16,234 nucleotides of DNA from Bdellovibrio sp. (GTDB lineage: Bacteria; Bdellovibrionota; Bdellovibrionia; Bdellovibrionales; Bdellovibrionaceae). Every line of letters starts with the position of its first letter. Positions within the stretch are counted from its first letter, which is position 1. The stretch lies in NCBI GenBank assembly GCA_019104905.1, contig JAHRXB010000034.1, positions 1 to 16,234 of the forward strand, written 5' to 3'. The notes under the pieces are model-generated. The model made no database searches. It saw nothing but the letters and a program-made list of their open reading frames with translations, and was not told the origin of the DNA. Made by a program: the position numbers and the translations under genes. Positions 1 to 8,383 of the stretch are shown here, in pieces.

Positions 1-1
1 A

Positions 2-406
2 GGGAAGCTCTTCTTCTTACCTGAGGCTCACACGGATTTTACTTTGGCCGTCTTTGGTGAAGAGATGGGATTCATCGGATTTTTAATGATCTTAGCTTTG
101 TATGGATTTGTGGTGTTCCGCGGAATTCAGATTGCGGTCAAAGCAGAGGACACCTTTAAAAAATCTTTAGCTTTGGGATTGTCAGTGACTTTTGCACTCA
201 GTGTCTTTATCAATGCAGGGGTGGTGATGGGGCTTTTGCCAACCAAAGGTTTAACTCTGCCGTTTTTAAGTTATGGTGGCAGTTCCTTGGTTTCTTTGTG
301 TTTTATGTTCGGCTTAATCCTCAATATTGAAAACTCTTTTGAAGAAGACAAGTTTTCACGCCGCTTTGGATCTCGATGGACGACATCAAAGGTGAAGAAT
401 TCATGA
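2..406 (+). CDS. ftsW: FtsW, septal peptidoglycan polymerase (C-terminal part, 5' end outside window)
   Basis: This is the last 134 residues of a SEDS-family glycosyltransferase, the inner-membrane enzyme that polymerises lipid II at the division septum with its partner PBP3/FtsI. The frame is open from base 2. It contains LPEAHTDFTLAVFGEE, the extracellular loop typical of FtsW/RodA, then a hydrophobic segment, and the family signature GLLPTKGLTLPFLSYGGSS followed by the last membrane helix and a short charged cytoplasmic tail. The signature with PTKGLTLP and SYGGSS separates it well from unrelated membrane proteins. RodA shares much of it, but the murG-murC neighbourhood favours FtsW. Its stop overlaps the murG start as ATGA, so the two are probably translationally coupled. 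The N-terminal two thirds are not visible. Confidence 0.95.
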   Translation, partial: GKLFFLPEAHTDFTLAVFGEEMGFIGFLMILALYGFVVFRGIQIAVKAEDTFKKSLALGLSVTFALSVFINAGVVMGLLPTKGLTLPFLSYGGSSLVSLCFMFGLILNIENSFEEDKFSRRFGSRWTTSKVKNS

Positions 407-1473
407 GTAAAAGAACCATTGTGATCGCCGGTGGAGGCACAGGAGGTCACATTTATCCTGGGATCGCTATTGCTCGGGCGATTCAAAAGTTAGACCCCAG
501 TGTGGAAGTCCACTTCGTTGGAACTTCGACGGGCCTGGAATCAAAAATTGTTCCTCGCGAAGGATTTCCCCTTCATCTGATTGAATCTGGAAAGTTGAAT
601 GTAAAGAGTCCGTGGCAGAGATTGAAAACTCTTTTCAGAATTCCTTTAGGCGTTTGGCAATCTGTTCGTTTGTTAGGGCAGTTGAAACCGCTTTATGTTA
701 TTGGAGTTGGGGGTTATGCCTCGGGGCCGTTCGTTTTGGCGGCCAGTATTATCGGCTTTAACACGGCGATCTGGGAACCCAATGCGATGCCGGGAATGGC
801 CAATCGTTTATTATCAAGATTTGTCGATAAATGTTTTGTAGTTTTTGCGGAAGCGCAAAAGCACCTCAAGAACGAACAGATTATTCAAGCCGGGATGCCG
901 GTGCGCGAAGAAATCGAAAATGCGATTCATGAATCGCACACCGATGATAAGTTCCACTTGTTGGCCTTTGGTGGCAGTCAAGGGGCTCGTGCGATCAATA
1001 ATTGTTTGAGTGACGCCGTGATGTCGGGCGGGGACTGGGTTCGGGATCTTTCTGTTGTGCATCAGTTGGGTGCTTTGGATTTCGCCAATATTTCTGCCAA
1101 GTATCAAGGGGCCCCGTGTGAGGTGCAGCCTTTTGAGTTTATTTATGACATGCCAAAGTATTATCAATGGGCGGATATCATTGTGAGTCGTGGGGGCGCA
1201 AGTTCGATTGCTGAGGCTGCGGCTTTTGGCATTATTCCGATCATTATTCCACTCCCGTTGGCTGACAACCATCAGCAAAAAAATGCGGAAAGTCTGGTGG
1301 AAAAGAAGGCCGGGCGCATGATTTTGCAGAAAGATTTAACTCCGGCAAGGTTGATTTCAGAAGTCCAATCTTTGAGGCAAGATAAAGCTTTGCGTGAAGA
1401 AATGGTTCGGAATATAAAGAGCTTCTATATCCCTCAAGCTGCGACCACGATCGCGAAGGAAATCTTACAATGA
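403..1473 (+). CDS. murG: MurG, UDP-GlcNAc:lipid I N-acetylglucosaminyltransferase
   Basis: MurG adds GlcNAc to lipid I to make lipid II on the cytoplasmic face of the inner membrane. The protein is 356 residues, normal for the family. Visible motifs are GGGTGGH (residues 10-16), GVGGYAS (101-107), EPNAMPG (125-131), the nucleotide-binding GGSQGA (190-195), and SRGGASSIAE followed by PLPLADNHQQKNA (about 262-295), which together form the two GT-B domains. The His that usually precedes the E-x-N-A-x-P-G motif is Trp here, a mild variation. An in-frame ATG exists at 376, but the ATG at 403 places the protein start right before the conserved GGGTGGH region, overlaps the ftsW stop as ATGA and has a GGTGA ribosome binding site at 391-395, so 403 was chosen. 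The stop in turn overlaps the murC start. Confidence 0.97.
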   Translation: MSKRTIVIAGGGTGGHIYPGIAIARAIQKLDPSVEVHFVGTSTGLESKIVPREGFPLHLIESGKLNVKSPWQRLKTLFRIPLGVWQSVRLLGQLKPLYVIGVGGYASGPFVLAASIIGFNTAIWEPNAMPGMANRLLSRFVDKCFVVFAEAQKHLKNEQIIQAGMPVREEIENAIHESHTDDKFHLLAFGGSQGARAINNCLSDAVMSGGDWVRDLSVVHQLGALDFANISAKYQGAPCEVQPFEFIYDMPKYYQWADIIVSRGGASSIAEAAAFGIIPIIIPLPLADNHQQKNAESLVEKKAGRMILQKDLTPARLISEVQSLRQDKALREEMVRNIKSFYIPQAATTIAKEILQ

Positions 1474-2831
1474 AATTAGAGCACGCTAAATTTCATTTTG
1501 TCGGAATCGGTGGAATTGGTATGTGCGGACTCGCCGAGCTTCTGCACAATATCGGCGCCAAGGTCACAGGGAGTGACCTGGCCGATAACGCCAACACGGA
1601 ACGTCTGAAAGAATTGGGAGTCAAAGTTTTTAAGGGCCACGCGGCCTCCAACGTTGGCGATGCCGATGTGGTCGTATACTCGAGTGCCATTCAATATGGA
1701 AATCCTGAGATCTCAGAGGCGCGGGCGCGACAGATTCCGTTAATTCCTCGAGCTGAAGCTTTGGCAGAAATCATGCGTTTAAAGCGTGGCATCGCCGTCG
1801 CGGGAACTCACGGAAAAACAACCACCACGTCGATGACATCGGCGATTTTTTTAGAAGCCAATTTGAGTCCGACCATTGTTGTCGGGGGTCGCTTTGAATT
1901 GATCAAGTCCACGGCGATGCTAGGCTCTGGGGAATGGTTGGTGGCTGAGGCGGATGAGTCTGACGGAAGTTTCCACAAGTTGTCGCCTGAGATTGCGATC
2001 ATCACCAATATCGATTCAGATCACTTGGAATATTTTAAGACCTTTGAGAACTTACAAAAAAACTTTTACGATTTTGCTCTTAAGGTTCCCTTCTATGGCA
2101 AGGTGATTGCCTGTGGGGATGATCCCATCGTGCGCCAGATTTTTGAGAATTTCCCCAAGCGTATTTTATTTTACGGATTTGACGAGAAAAATGATCTCGT
2201 CTTGAGTGGGGAACAAGGGCATTATTCTTTGTATCGCAGCGATCGTCTTCTTGGGACGAGACATCTTGTTGGAGAGTTCAACCTCAAGGTGCCGGGACGT
2301 CATAATGCTTTGAATGCTGTGGCCGCTATTTGCGCGGGGGTCGCTGCGGGAATTCCTTTTGCGACATGTGCGAAGGGACTGCAACGCTTTGAAGGTGTCG
2401 ATCGTCGTTTTCACTATAAAGGTGAAAAAAGAGGTATCAAAGTTTATGACGATTACGGGCATCATCCGACTGAGGTACGTGCCGTTTTACAGGCCTTCCG
2501 AGAAAAGTATCCGGCCCAACGGTTGGTGGTTTTCTTTCAGCCACATCGTTTTTCGCGGACGCAACATTGCTGGCACGATTTTACGACCGCTTTTAAAGAG
2601 GCGGATGAGGTTTTGCTTGCGGACATCTATCCTGCGGGAGAAGCCCCGATTCCAGGGGTGAACAGTGAAAAGCTGGCTCAGGAAATGAAACACGAACACG
2701 CTCATTATTTCTTACGCGATGAAAAAGCCACGCAAAAGGTTTTGGGTCTTCTTAAAGAGGGTGATGTTTTTGTGACTCTCGGAGCTGGGGACGGCTGGAA
2801 GCTGGGACTGGATGTTCTGAATCACCTGTAA
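1470..2831 (+). CDS. murC: MurC, UDP-N-acetylmuramate--L-alanine ligase
   Basis: MurC is the ATP-dependent cytoplasmic ligase that adds the first amino acid, L-alanine, to UDP-MurNAc. The 453-residue length fits. Seen in order are the N-terminal Rossmann-like GIGGIGMCGL (12-21), the ATP P-loop GTHGKTTTT (112-120), ADESDGS (161-167), DHLEYF (184-189), GRHNALNA (276-283), DDYGHHPTE (327-335), QPHRFSRT (357-364) and LGAGDGWK (437-444). DDYGHHPTE with the PHRFSRT motif is diagnostic for MurC among Mur ligases. The GAGD motif is followed by GWK where I would expect a hydrophobic residue (as in GAGDI), a minor difference. The ATG overlaps the murG stop as ATGA and has an AAGGA site upstream. In many proteobacteria murB and ddl follow; here the next gene is an opposing chemoreceptor. 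Confidence 0.97.
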   Translation: MKLEHAKFHFVGIGGIGMCGLAELLHNIGAKVTGSDLADNANTERLKELGVKVFKGHAASNVGDADVVVYSSAIQYGNPEISEARARQIPLIPRAEALAEIMRLKRGIAVAGTHGKTTTTSMTSAIFLEANLSPTIVVGGRFELIKSTAMLGSGEWLVAEADESDGSFHKLSPEIAIITNIDSDHLEYFKTFENLQKNFYDFALKVPFYGKVIACGDDPIVRQIFENFPKRILFYGFDEKNDLVLSGEQGHYSLYRSDRLLGTRHLVGEFNLKVPGRHNALNAVAAICAGVAAGIPFATCAKGLQRFEGVDRRFHYKGEKRGIKVYDDYGHHPTEVRAVLQAFREKYPAQRLVVFFQPHRFSRTQHCWHDFTTAFKEADEVLLADIYPAGEAPIPGVNSEKLAQEMKHEHAHYFLRDEKATQKVLGLLKEGDVFVTLGAGDGWKLGLDVLNHL

Positions 2832-2836
2832 AATAC

Positions 2837-2866
2837 AAGGGGCCCGCAAAGGCCCCTTTTGTTTTT
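2837..2866. terminator. Rho-independent terminator between murC and the chemoreceptor gene
   Basis: An 8-bp stem of AAGGGGCC (2837-2844) and GGCCCCTT (2851-2858) closes a 6-base loop and is followed by a T-rich run reaching 2866. It would end the ftsW-murG-murC transcript. The same hairpin lies at the end of the convergent chemoreceptor gene, whose TAA stop overlaps the T-run, so it may act in both directions; the T-run on the minus strand (TTGTATTTT) is weaker. Confidence 0.85.
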
Positions 2867-4400
2867 AGGAAGCTTTTGAATTTTCCCCTCTGAGAATGTT
2901 ATTGAGTTGCACGACGGCATCACTCATGACAGTGGACTGAGTCGTAAGCTCTTCGGAGGCGGCGGCACACTGTTCAGCGGCTGCGGCATTGGCCTGAGTG
3001 AGCTTGTCCATATCGTTCAAGGCTTTATTAATTTGGCTGATTCCAAGTTCTTGTTCTCCGCTGGCGCTGGAAATTTCAGAGTTCAATGTCGAAAGTTGTT
3101 CAATGGTTTTGACGATCGCTTTGAGCGAGGCCTCGCTGGAAATTACAACAGAGTGCCCCTGTTCGATCTTCTCGACGCTTTCAATAATCAAAGTAGAGAT
3201 TTCCTTGGCTGAGGTGGCGCTTCGCTGAGCAAGATTACGAACGGCTTCGGCAACGACGGCAAAACCTTTTCCATGTTCTCCCGCGCGCGCAGCCTCGACG
3301 GAGGCATTGAGCGCCAGCAAGTTTGTTTGAAAGGCGATATCGTCGATCACGGTAATGATCTCTTCAATCTTTTTTGAGCTGGCCGAGATGCCATCCATGG
3401 AGGCCGTGAGCTTACGAACCTCCGCTTCTCCGAGGCGAGCTTTCTCTTGGGCTTGTTGTGCTAAATCGCGCGCTTGACCGGCATGCTCTGTATTCATTTT
3501 GACCATGCTGGAAACTTCCTCTGTCGAAGCGGAAGTTTCTTCTAAGGACGCGGCCGCTTTGACAGCGGAGGTGTTGAGGTTTTGACTGGCCACAAGAATT
3601 TCTGAACCCGTTGAAGAGACCTGGGCTCCGGCTTTGTTGAGAATATTGATGGACTTCACAAGAGCGATCAGAGGCTGGCGAACAAAAACATAGGAAATCG
3701 CTAGAATAACGATGGTAATTAAGAGTGCCCAAAGAAGAATAGAATATGTGGTGTTCGTCGCGGCTTGCGCCACACGATCTGTTGAGGAGGCGACGGCGAA
3801 AACTCCGTGAAGTTTTCCGTCCTTCCAGTTTTCCATGGGGTAACCTAAAATGTCTTTGCCGTTTTTCCAGGGGCTGTTGGCGGGATTTCCGTGGCAGAGC
3901 AAGCAGCCTTGCGCTTCGGAAAGGCGAACGGGGCGATAGACGATGACTTCTTTGTCATTCCCTTCAACGATCTCTTTCAATTCAGGATTGGCATCGAACC
4001 TTTTTAAGATCTCGCCTTCTTTTTGTGTGGCCATATTTTTTTCTTTACGAGGCTGATCCGAGAAAACGCGAAATTTGTATCCGTCGCTTTCGGCATTTTC
4101 AAAGCCGACAACGATCGACGCGAAGATGGGAACTTTGCGTAGCAGTCGTTTGTGTTCTTCTTCGGGGAGTTGGCCATCTGGATATTTTGAAACTGCCAAG
4201 GCGAAATCTTGTTCTAATCCTCCTTGAGTGGCGACATAGGCACGAATGGATTCGAGACGAGACAAGATGGCTCTGGATTTATCCACGAGTTGATCTCGTC
4301 CTTGTTGATGAACTTTGGAAGAAGAGATTGCCACGGCGGCAAGGGTACACACGACACAGGACAACGCGACATTAAGAACAACTTTGCTGCTGAATTTCAT
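2865..4400 (-). CDS. Methyl-accepting chemotaxis protein with a periplasmic haem c-type (Tll0287-like/DUF3365) sensor domain
   Basis: A 511-residue transmembrane chemoreceptor that would control the CheA kinase. Residues 7-26 form the first membrane helix, about 27-215 the periplasmic sensor, 218-240 the second helix, and about 285-500 the cytoplasmic coiled-coil signalling domain. The hairpin tip at about 352-395 carries [31 protein letters not shown] and [11 protein letters not shown], the highly conserved CheA/CheW contact region. The sensor contains VYRPVRL (154-160) and CLLCHGNP (166-173), a CxxCH haem c attachment motif, then LGYPMENW and HGVFAVASS, the pattern of the Tll0287-like family. 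The likely ligand or signal is redox state, oxygen or NO, which is inference. I see no clear HAMP domain and no C-terminal methyltransferase-docking pentapeptide. The start at 4400 has an AAGGAGA site at 4406-4412; an upstream in-frame start at 4451 would add 17 residues ahead of the membrane helix and is less likely. It lies inside the dcw cluster in opposite orientation. Confidence 0.93.
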   Translation of the reverse strand: MKFSSKVVLNVALSCVVCTLAAVAISSSKVHQQGRDQLVDKSRAILSRLESIRAYVATQGGLEQDFALAVSKYPDGQLPEEEHKRLLRKVPIFASIVVGFENAESDGYKFRVFSDQPRKEKNMATQKEGEILKRFDANPELKEIVEGNDKEVIVYRPVRLSEAQGCLLCHGNPANSPWKNGKDILGYPMENWKDGKLHGVFAVASSTDRVAQAATNTTYSILLWALLITIVILAISYVFVRQPLIALVKSINILNKAGAQVSSTGSEILVASQNLNTSAVKAAASLEETSASTEEVSSMVKMNTEHAGQARDLAQQAQEKARLGEAEVRKLTASMDGISASSKKIEEIITVIDDIAFQTNLLALNASVEAARAGEHGKGFAVVAEAVRNLAQRSATSAKEISTLIIESVEKIEQGHSVVISSEASLKAIVKTIEQLSTLNSEISSASGEQELGISQINKALNDMDKLTQANAAAAEQCAAASEELTTQSTVMSDAVVQLNNILRGENSKAS

Positions 4401-4602
4401 TGTGATCTCCTTGAATGTCCCCCTATCGGGTGGAAAATTGAAATACAACATGGATAGAGATTCGCGTTCCCAACAAATGTTAGTGAATACGACAGCTATT
4501 CATGGTGGACCTAGGTCTTGTTTTGCCTTCAAGGTTTCATTGTTGGAGGGGATCTTGATATTCTAAAAATCACGACAGCAGAGGATTTGCGGAGACATTT
4601 CA
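4401..4602. promoter_or_regulatory. Divergent intergenic region between the chemoreceptor gene and ftsQ
   Basis: This 202-base stretch separates two genes read outward and must hold at least the promoter of the chemoreceptor and probably one for ftsQ-ftsA-ftsZ, since the ftsW-murG-murC transcript is terminated earlier. I see no convincing -35/-10 pair. A weak candidate toward ftsQ is TTCATT at about 4534 with TATTCT 17 bases later. Toward the chemoreceptor the minus strand reads CCCGATAGG, resembling the -10 of flagellar sigma-28 promoters, but without a matching -35. No gene or gene remnant, including murB, is recognisable here. Confidence 0.5.
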
Positions 4603-5349
4603 GTGAAGAAGCTCGCGGTACAACTTATCTTTGGATTTATCGTTCTTCCTCTTTCTTTAGCGGGTTCACTTTATTATTTAAATCAGCGCGGATTTTTTAA
4701 TGTGGCAAATATTGAGGTTGTTCTGGAAGGGCACAAACCCGGACAGGAACAATTTCTAAGGCCTCACATAGATAATCTCGAGGCGTCCCTCGGAAAATAC
4801 AAAGGACTCTCGCTTTGGAGTATTAAGCTGAGTTCGATTTCTCGCGAAGTTTCTTCTTTGAACTGGGTTGATAGTTTGAATATCAAGCGCAGTTGGCCTG
4901 CGACCTTGTCTGTGCGGGTGCAGCCTCATGAAGTCAAACTTCTGTATATTTCGAAGCAAGGCAAGTTGGTCCCGATCATTCAAGACGGTCGATTCTTGGA
5001 TCCTGTTGAAACGCGTGAAGCTCCTGATGTGGCCATTTTGGAAGGAGAGGTTTTTTTAAAAAAAACAGATCTTCGAAAAAAAGCGGTCGACGTCATCGAA
5101 CAGATTCCTGCTGAAGGATCGTTCAGCAAAAAAACAATTTCTGAAATTCGCTATGACTCTAAAGAAGGTTTTTGGATGACGATGATCAAGACCGGAATTC
5201 AAGTCAAGATGGGCGAAGATCAGGTGGCATTGAAGGCCGCAAGAGTGAGCCAAGTTGTTGATTATCTCGATTCCCGCCAGTTTGACGCGCGCGTCATAGA
5301 CGCGAATCTGTCAAAGAAAGTCCTTGTCAGGTTGCGTAAGGATCCCTAA
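4603..5349 (+). CDS. ftsQ: FtsQ, cell division protein (DivIB/FtsQ family)
   Basis: FtsQ is a bitopic inner-membrane protein that links early division proteins to FtsB/FtsL and the septal synthases through its periplasmic part. The 248-residue protein has a very short cytoplasmic tail, one membrane helix (about 6-26), and a POTRA domain beginning at FFNVANIEVVLEG (31-43) and running to about 107. This includes NWVDSLNIKRSWPATLSVRV (87-106), which matches the family pattern of WP followed by a hydrophobic strand. The C-terminal beta domain ends with RVIDANLSKKVLVRL. The start is GTG with GGAG at 4591-4594, eight bases before. The sequence is weakly conserved in this family, so the identification rests on architecture, the WP motif and position ahead of ftsA-ftsZ. 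A T7A8 tract lies inside the gene at 5051-5065. Confidence 0.88.
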   Translation: MKKLAVQLIFGFIVLPLSLAGSLYYLNQRGFFNVANIEVVLEGHKPGQEQFLRPHIDNLEASLGKYKGLSLWSIKLSSISREVSSLNWVDSLNIKRSWPATLSVRVQPHEVKLLYISKQGKLVPIIQDGRFLDPVETREAPDVAILEGEVFLKKTDLRKKAVDVIEQIPAEGSFSKKTISEIRYDSKEGFWMTMIKTGIQVKMGEDQVALKAARVSQVVDYLDSRQFDARVIDANLSKKVLVRLRKDP

Positions 5350-5390
5350 GCTTAAGTCTGGAGGACCGATCAAAGTCCGGCTTGGCCGCT

Positions 5391-5417
5391 TTGAAAACCC
5401 TTTAAAATGATTTTAAT
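5391..5417 (+). promoter_or_regulatory. Possible promoter ahead of ftsA
   Basis: The 113-base gap between ftsQ and ftsA is long for genes of one operon. It contains TTGAAA (5391-5396) and TTTAAT (5412-5417) separated by 15 bases in an AT-rich patch. The spacing is shorter than the ideal 17, so this is only a candidate for separate transcription of ftsA-ftsZ. Confidence 0.25.
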
Positions 5418-5462
5418 CGGTGGTTCTACAACATTAGTTTAAGCATCCGTGAGGACTTAAGG

Positions 5463-6713
5463 ATGAGTACATCAAAACCGAAAGCATCGGTGTTGGCTGG
5501 TTTGGACATTGGTTCTACCAAGGTCTCTTTTGTAATCGGAACAGTCAATCCCGACGGAAAAATAGAAGTGGCCGGAGTCGGCACCGCTCCTAATACAGGC
5601 ATTCGCCAGGGTGTTGTGGTTAATATTGAAGCCACCACCGAATCCATTAAGAAAGCTAAAGAAGAAGCAGAACTCATGTCAGGCTACTCCGTCTCCGAAG
5701 TGTGGGTGGGAGTCGCCGGGACGCATATTTCTTCTTTTGATTCTAAAGGAATGGTGGCCATTAAAAATCGCGAGGTCACGGCTTCTGAAATTGATCGTGT
5801 CATCGAGGCGGCGAAAGCTGTTGCTGTTCCTGCAGATCGCACCGTTCTGCATGTTTTGCCTCGCGAGTTTAAAGTCGATGGGCAAGACGGGATCACAGAT
5901 CCTATTGGTATGTCGGGCATCCGTTTGGAAGCCAACGTGCATATCGTGACCGGCGGGCAAAGCGCTATTAATAACACCGTGAAGTGTGTTGAAAAAGCGG
6001 GTCTTAAGATTGCGGGCCTTGTCCTAACACAGTTGGCATCGGCCACAGCTGTTATTTCAAATGACGAAAAGAATTTGGGCGTGTGTGTAGTCGACATGGG
6101 CGGCGGCGCATGTAACGCTTTGTACTTTGTGAATGGAAGTGTGGCGCACTCATCGACAATTCCGGTGGGCGGTCAGCACTTTACTCACGACGTGGCTGTA
6201 GGACTTCGTACTCCGCAGTTCGCCGCTGAGGATCTTAAAAAGAAGTATGGCTGTGCCATGGCTTCTATGGTGAATGAAAACGAAACTATCGAAGTCGAAG
6301 GTGTGGGCGGAAGAAAATCCCGCGTCATTCCTCGCAAAGACCTGGCGGATGTTATCGAAGCTCGTGCAGAGGAAACTCTGAACTTGATCGCGAACGACAT
6401 TCGTATGAGTGGTTTGATGCCGATGTTGGGATCGGGAATCGTTCTTACGGGGGGCGCAAGCCAACTGGACGGACTGGTTGAGATGGGTGAGTTTATTTTT
6501 GATATTCCCGTTCGTCGAGGAGCGCCTCGCGAAATTGGCGGGTTGACTGATGTTGTGAAGGCTGGAGAATTCGCAGCGGCAGTAGGACTTTTGTTGCATG
6601 CATTGGGACAGCGTAAAGATCTGCTCAATAATCAGCAGCAAGAGGTCAACCTTGGTGAGTCGTTAGATGGCCTCACGAAGAAGATCAAAGATTTTTTTGG
6701 ACAGATTTTTTAA
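5463..6713 (+). CDS. ftsA: FtsA, actin-like membrane anchor of the Z ring
   Basis: FtsA binds ATP, polymerises and tethers FtsZ filaments to the inner membrane while recruiting later division proteins. The 416-residue protein has the actin-fold motifs LAGLDIGSTKVSFVIG (11-26, phosphate 1), VVDMGGGACNALYF (209-222, phosphate 2) and LTGGASQLDGL (328-338, adenosine binding). The 1C insertion that replaces actin subdomain 1B is present at about 85-165. The last 16 residues (401-416), ending KKIKDFFGQIF, can form the amphipathic membrane-targeting helix. The ATG start has GAGG about ten bases upstream and places the protein start just before the first phosphate loop. It is followed 35 bases later by ftsZ, so the two are almost certainly co-transcribed. 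Confidence 0.96.
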   Translation: MSTSKPKASVLAGLDIGSTKVSFVIGTVNPDGKIEVAGVGTAPNTGIRQGVVVNIEATTESIKKAKEEAELMSGYSVSEVWVGVAGTHISSFDSKGMVAIKNREVTASEIDRVIEAAKAVAVPADRTVLHVLPREFKVDGQDGITDPIGMSGIRLEANVHIVTGGQSAINNTVKCVEKAGLKIAGLVLTQLASATAVISNDEKNLGVCVVDMGGGACNALYFVNGSVAHSSTIPVGGQHFTHDVAVGLRTPQFAAEDLKKKYGCAMASMVNENETIEVEGVGGRKSRVIPRKDLADVIEARAEETLNLIANDIRMSGLMPMLGSGIVLTGGASQLDGLVEMGEFIFDIPVRRGAPREIGGLTDVVKAGEFAAAVGLLLHALGQRKDLLNNQQQEVNLGESLDGLTKKIKDFFGQIF

Positions 6714-6748
6714 TTTTATCGGGTGAGTAGATCGTAGGGGAGGATCAA

Positions 6749-8383
6749 ATGTTTGAGTTGGAAGAGAATATCAATATCGGAGCTAATATTAAAGTAGTTG
6801 GTGTCGGCGGGGGCGGTAGTAACGCGGTTTCCACGATGATTGAATCCAACATGAGTGGTGTTGAGTTCATCGTTGCTAATACAGATATTCAAGCTTTGAA
6901 TGCCAACAAAGCTCCCAATAAAATTCAGTTGGGTCTTGATCTAACAAAAGGTTTGGGCGCAGGCGCGAATCCAGATGTGGGTCGTAGAGCGGCGATTGAA
7001 TCGTATAATGAAATTGTTGAGAAATTGGAAGGCTCGGACATGGTTTTCGTCACTGCGGGTATGGGTGGCGGAACCGGGACTGGTGGCGCTCCGATTGTTG
7101 CGAAGATTGCGCGCGAACTTGGCGCTTTGACAATCGGTGTGGTCACTAAGCCCTTCCTGTTCGAAGGTAAAAAACGCGGCAAACATGCAGAAGCGGGTTT
7201 GCAAGATCTTAAAGAGAACGTCGATACTTTGATCGTGATCCCGAATCAAAAGTTGCTTTCTATCGCGGCTGAAAAAACTCCTCTTCTTGAGACTTTCAAG
7301 AAAGCCGACGAAGTTCTTTTGCAGGCGGTAAAAGGTATCTCTGACCTTATCAATATTCGCGGTTTGATCAACTTGGACTTTGCGGATATCCGCACTGTCA
7401 TGTCTTCTAAAGGCATTGCGATCATGGGAACAGGAGCTGCCAAAGGTGAAAACCGTGCGGTGGAAGCGGCGACGGCGGCGATTTCTTCTCCTCTTCTTGA
7501 AAATGTAAAGATTGATGGTGCAACAGGTATCATCATCAACGTAACGGGTGGTTCAGATCTTTCTTTGTATGAAGTGAACGAAGCTTCAACATTGATCACA
7601 GAAGCGGCTCACGAAGATGCCGAGATCATTTTCGGTGCAGTTATTGATGACAGTATGGGTGACGAAGTTCGTGTGACAGTGATTGCAACAGGTTTTGATT
7701 CTCATGATGTGAAACTTGTGAACGACATGGCTCAAGTTAATCAAATGCAGAATTTCTTGAACCAACAAACAGCACAGTTTGCGAACATGAACAACATGGG
7801 CATGAATAATATGAACATGGGTATGCAAATGCCACAAATGCCGGTGATGCCGACTATGCCGCAGATGCCGCAAATGCCTCAGTTCCCACAGATGCCTGTG
7901 ATGCCGACAATGCCACAGATGCCACAAATGGCGCCTGTAGAGTTGCCTCCTATCGCGGCGGTGCAATCTCAAGTTATGAACTTTACAACTCAACCTCAGC
8001 AAACCGAGGTTTCCATGGTGACTGAAACTGTGGTTGTTCCTCCGGTAGCTCCAGTGACGCCACAGGCGGCACAAAATGTGATGCCTCAAGCTCCACAACA
8101 GACTCAAGAGGTTGCGACTCCGATTCAACCGCAAGTTGAGACAACGGTGTCTCCTCGCGATATGTTGTTGGCAAAAGCTCGTGCTTTCAAAGAAAGCCAA
8201 GATCTTAAAGCTCGCCACAACAATCCAGAACAGTTGTCTATGAACGTAGATCATGAACAACAGTCTTTGGAAGAAGCTCGTCGTATGGCTCGCGAGGTTT
8301 TGAGCTCTCCATTCTCTAGCCAAAATCTTGAAGTTCCTGCTTTCATCCGCAAGAAACAAGGTTTTGATTTGAACAAAGAATAG
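6749..8383 (+). CDS. ftsZ: FtsZ, tubulin-like division GTPase with an extended Met/Pro/Gln-rich linker
   Basis: FtsZ polymerises at midcell in a GTP-dependent way and organises the division machinery. Motifs seen are [10 protein letters not shown] (18-27), the tubulin signature [10 protein letters not shown] (106-115), and the T7 synergy loop [11 protein letters not shown] (208-218) that completes the GTPase site of the next subunit. The globular part ends near 318. It is followed by a linker of about 210 residues, far longer than the roughly 50 of E. coli, rich in Met and Pro at 346-394 and in Gln, Pro, Val and Thr at 395-468. A charged stretch at 469-525 looks helical. The C-terminal peptide VPAFIRKK (529-536) matches the FtsA/ZipA-binding tail (DIPAFLRKQ in E. 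coli), with eight extra residues (QGFDLNKE) after it. A strong AGGGGAGGA site (6736-6744) lies four bases from the ATG. Confidence 0.98.
   Translation: MFELEENINIGANIKVVGVGGGGSNAVSTMIESNMSGVEFIVANTDIQALNANKAPNKIQLGLDLTKGLGAGANPDVGRRAAIESYNEIVEKLEGSDMVFVTAGMGGGTGTGGAPIVAKIARELGALTIGVVTKPFLFEGKKRGKHAEAGLQDLKENVDTLIVIPNQKLLSIAAEKTPLLETFKKADEVLLQAVKGISDLINIRGLINLDFADIRTVMSSKGIAIMGTGAAKGENRAVEAATAAISSPLLENVKIDGATGIIINVTGGSDLSLYEVNEASTLITEAAHEDAEIIFGAVIDDSMGDEVRVTVIATGFDSHDVKLVNDMAQVNQMQNFLNQQTAQFANMNNMGMNNMNMGMQMPQMPVMPTMPQMPQMPQFPQMPVMPTMPQMPQMAPVELPPIAAVQSQVMNFTTQPQQTEVSMVTETVVVPPVAPVTPQAAQNVMPQAPQQTQEVATPIQPQVETTVSPRDMLLAKARAFKESQDLKARHNNPEQLSMNVDHEQQSLEEARRMAREVLSSPFSSQNLEVPAFIRKKQGFDLNKE
7832..7930 (+). 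repeat. Duplicated 45-base unit inside ftsZ encoding [15 protein letters not shown] twice
   Basis: Copies at 7832-7876 and 7886-7930 have a 54-base period and are separated by nine bases encoding PQF. Both encode the identical 15-residue peptide (FtsZ residues 362-376 and 380-394). The DNA copies differ at five places, all third codon positions and all silent. The shorter repeat MPx runs through both units. Confidence 0.9.

Noticed and set aside
2314..2661. 115-codon plus-strand open frame inside murC in another frame
   Set aside because: It is covered by conserved MurC motifs in the true frame and has no motif of its own.
3746..4375. Plus-strand open frames over the chemoreceptor sensor domain
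   Set aside because: They lack protein-like composition and run opposite to a gene with clear membrane helices, CxxCH and signalling tip.
4427..4436. CCCGATAGG on the minus strand as a flagellar sigma-28 -10 element for the chemoreceptor
   Set aside because: The sequence 11 bases upstream does not resemble the TAAA-type -35, so the match is too weak to call a promoter.
7832..7930. Repeats considered as a CRISPR array or variable tandem repeat
   Set aside because: The repeats are in frame within ftsZ, have only two units with a nine-base gap, and encode a low-complexity peptide.
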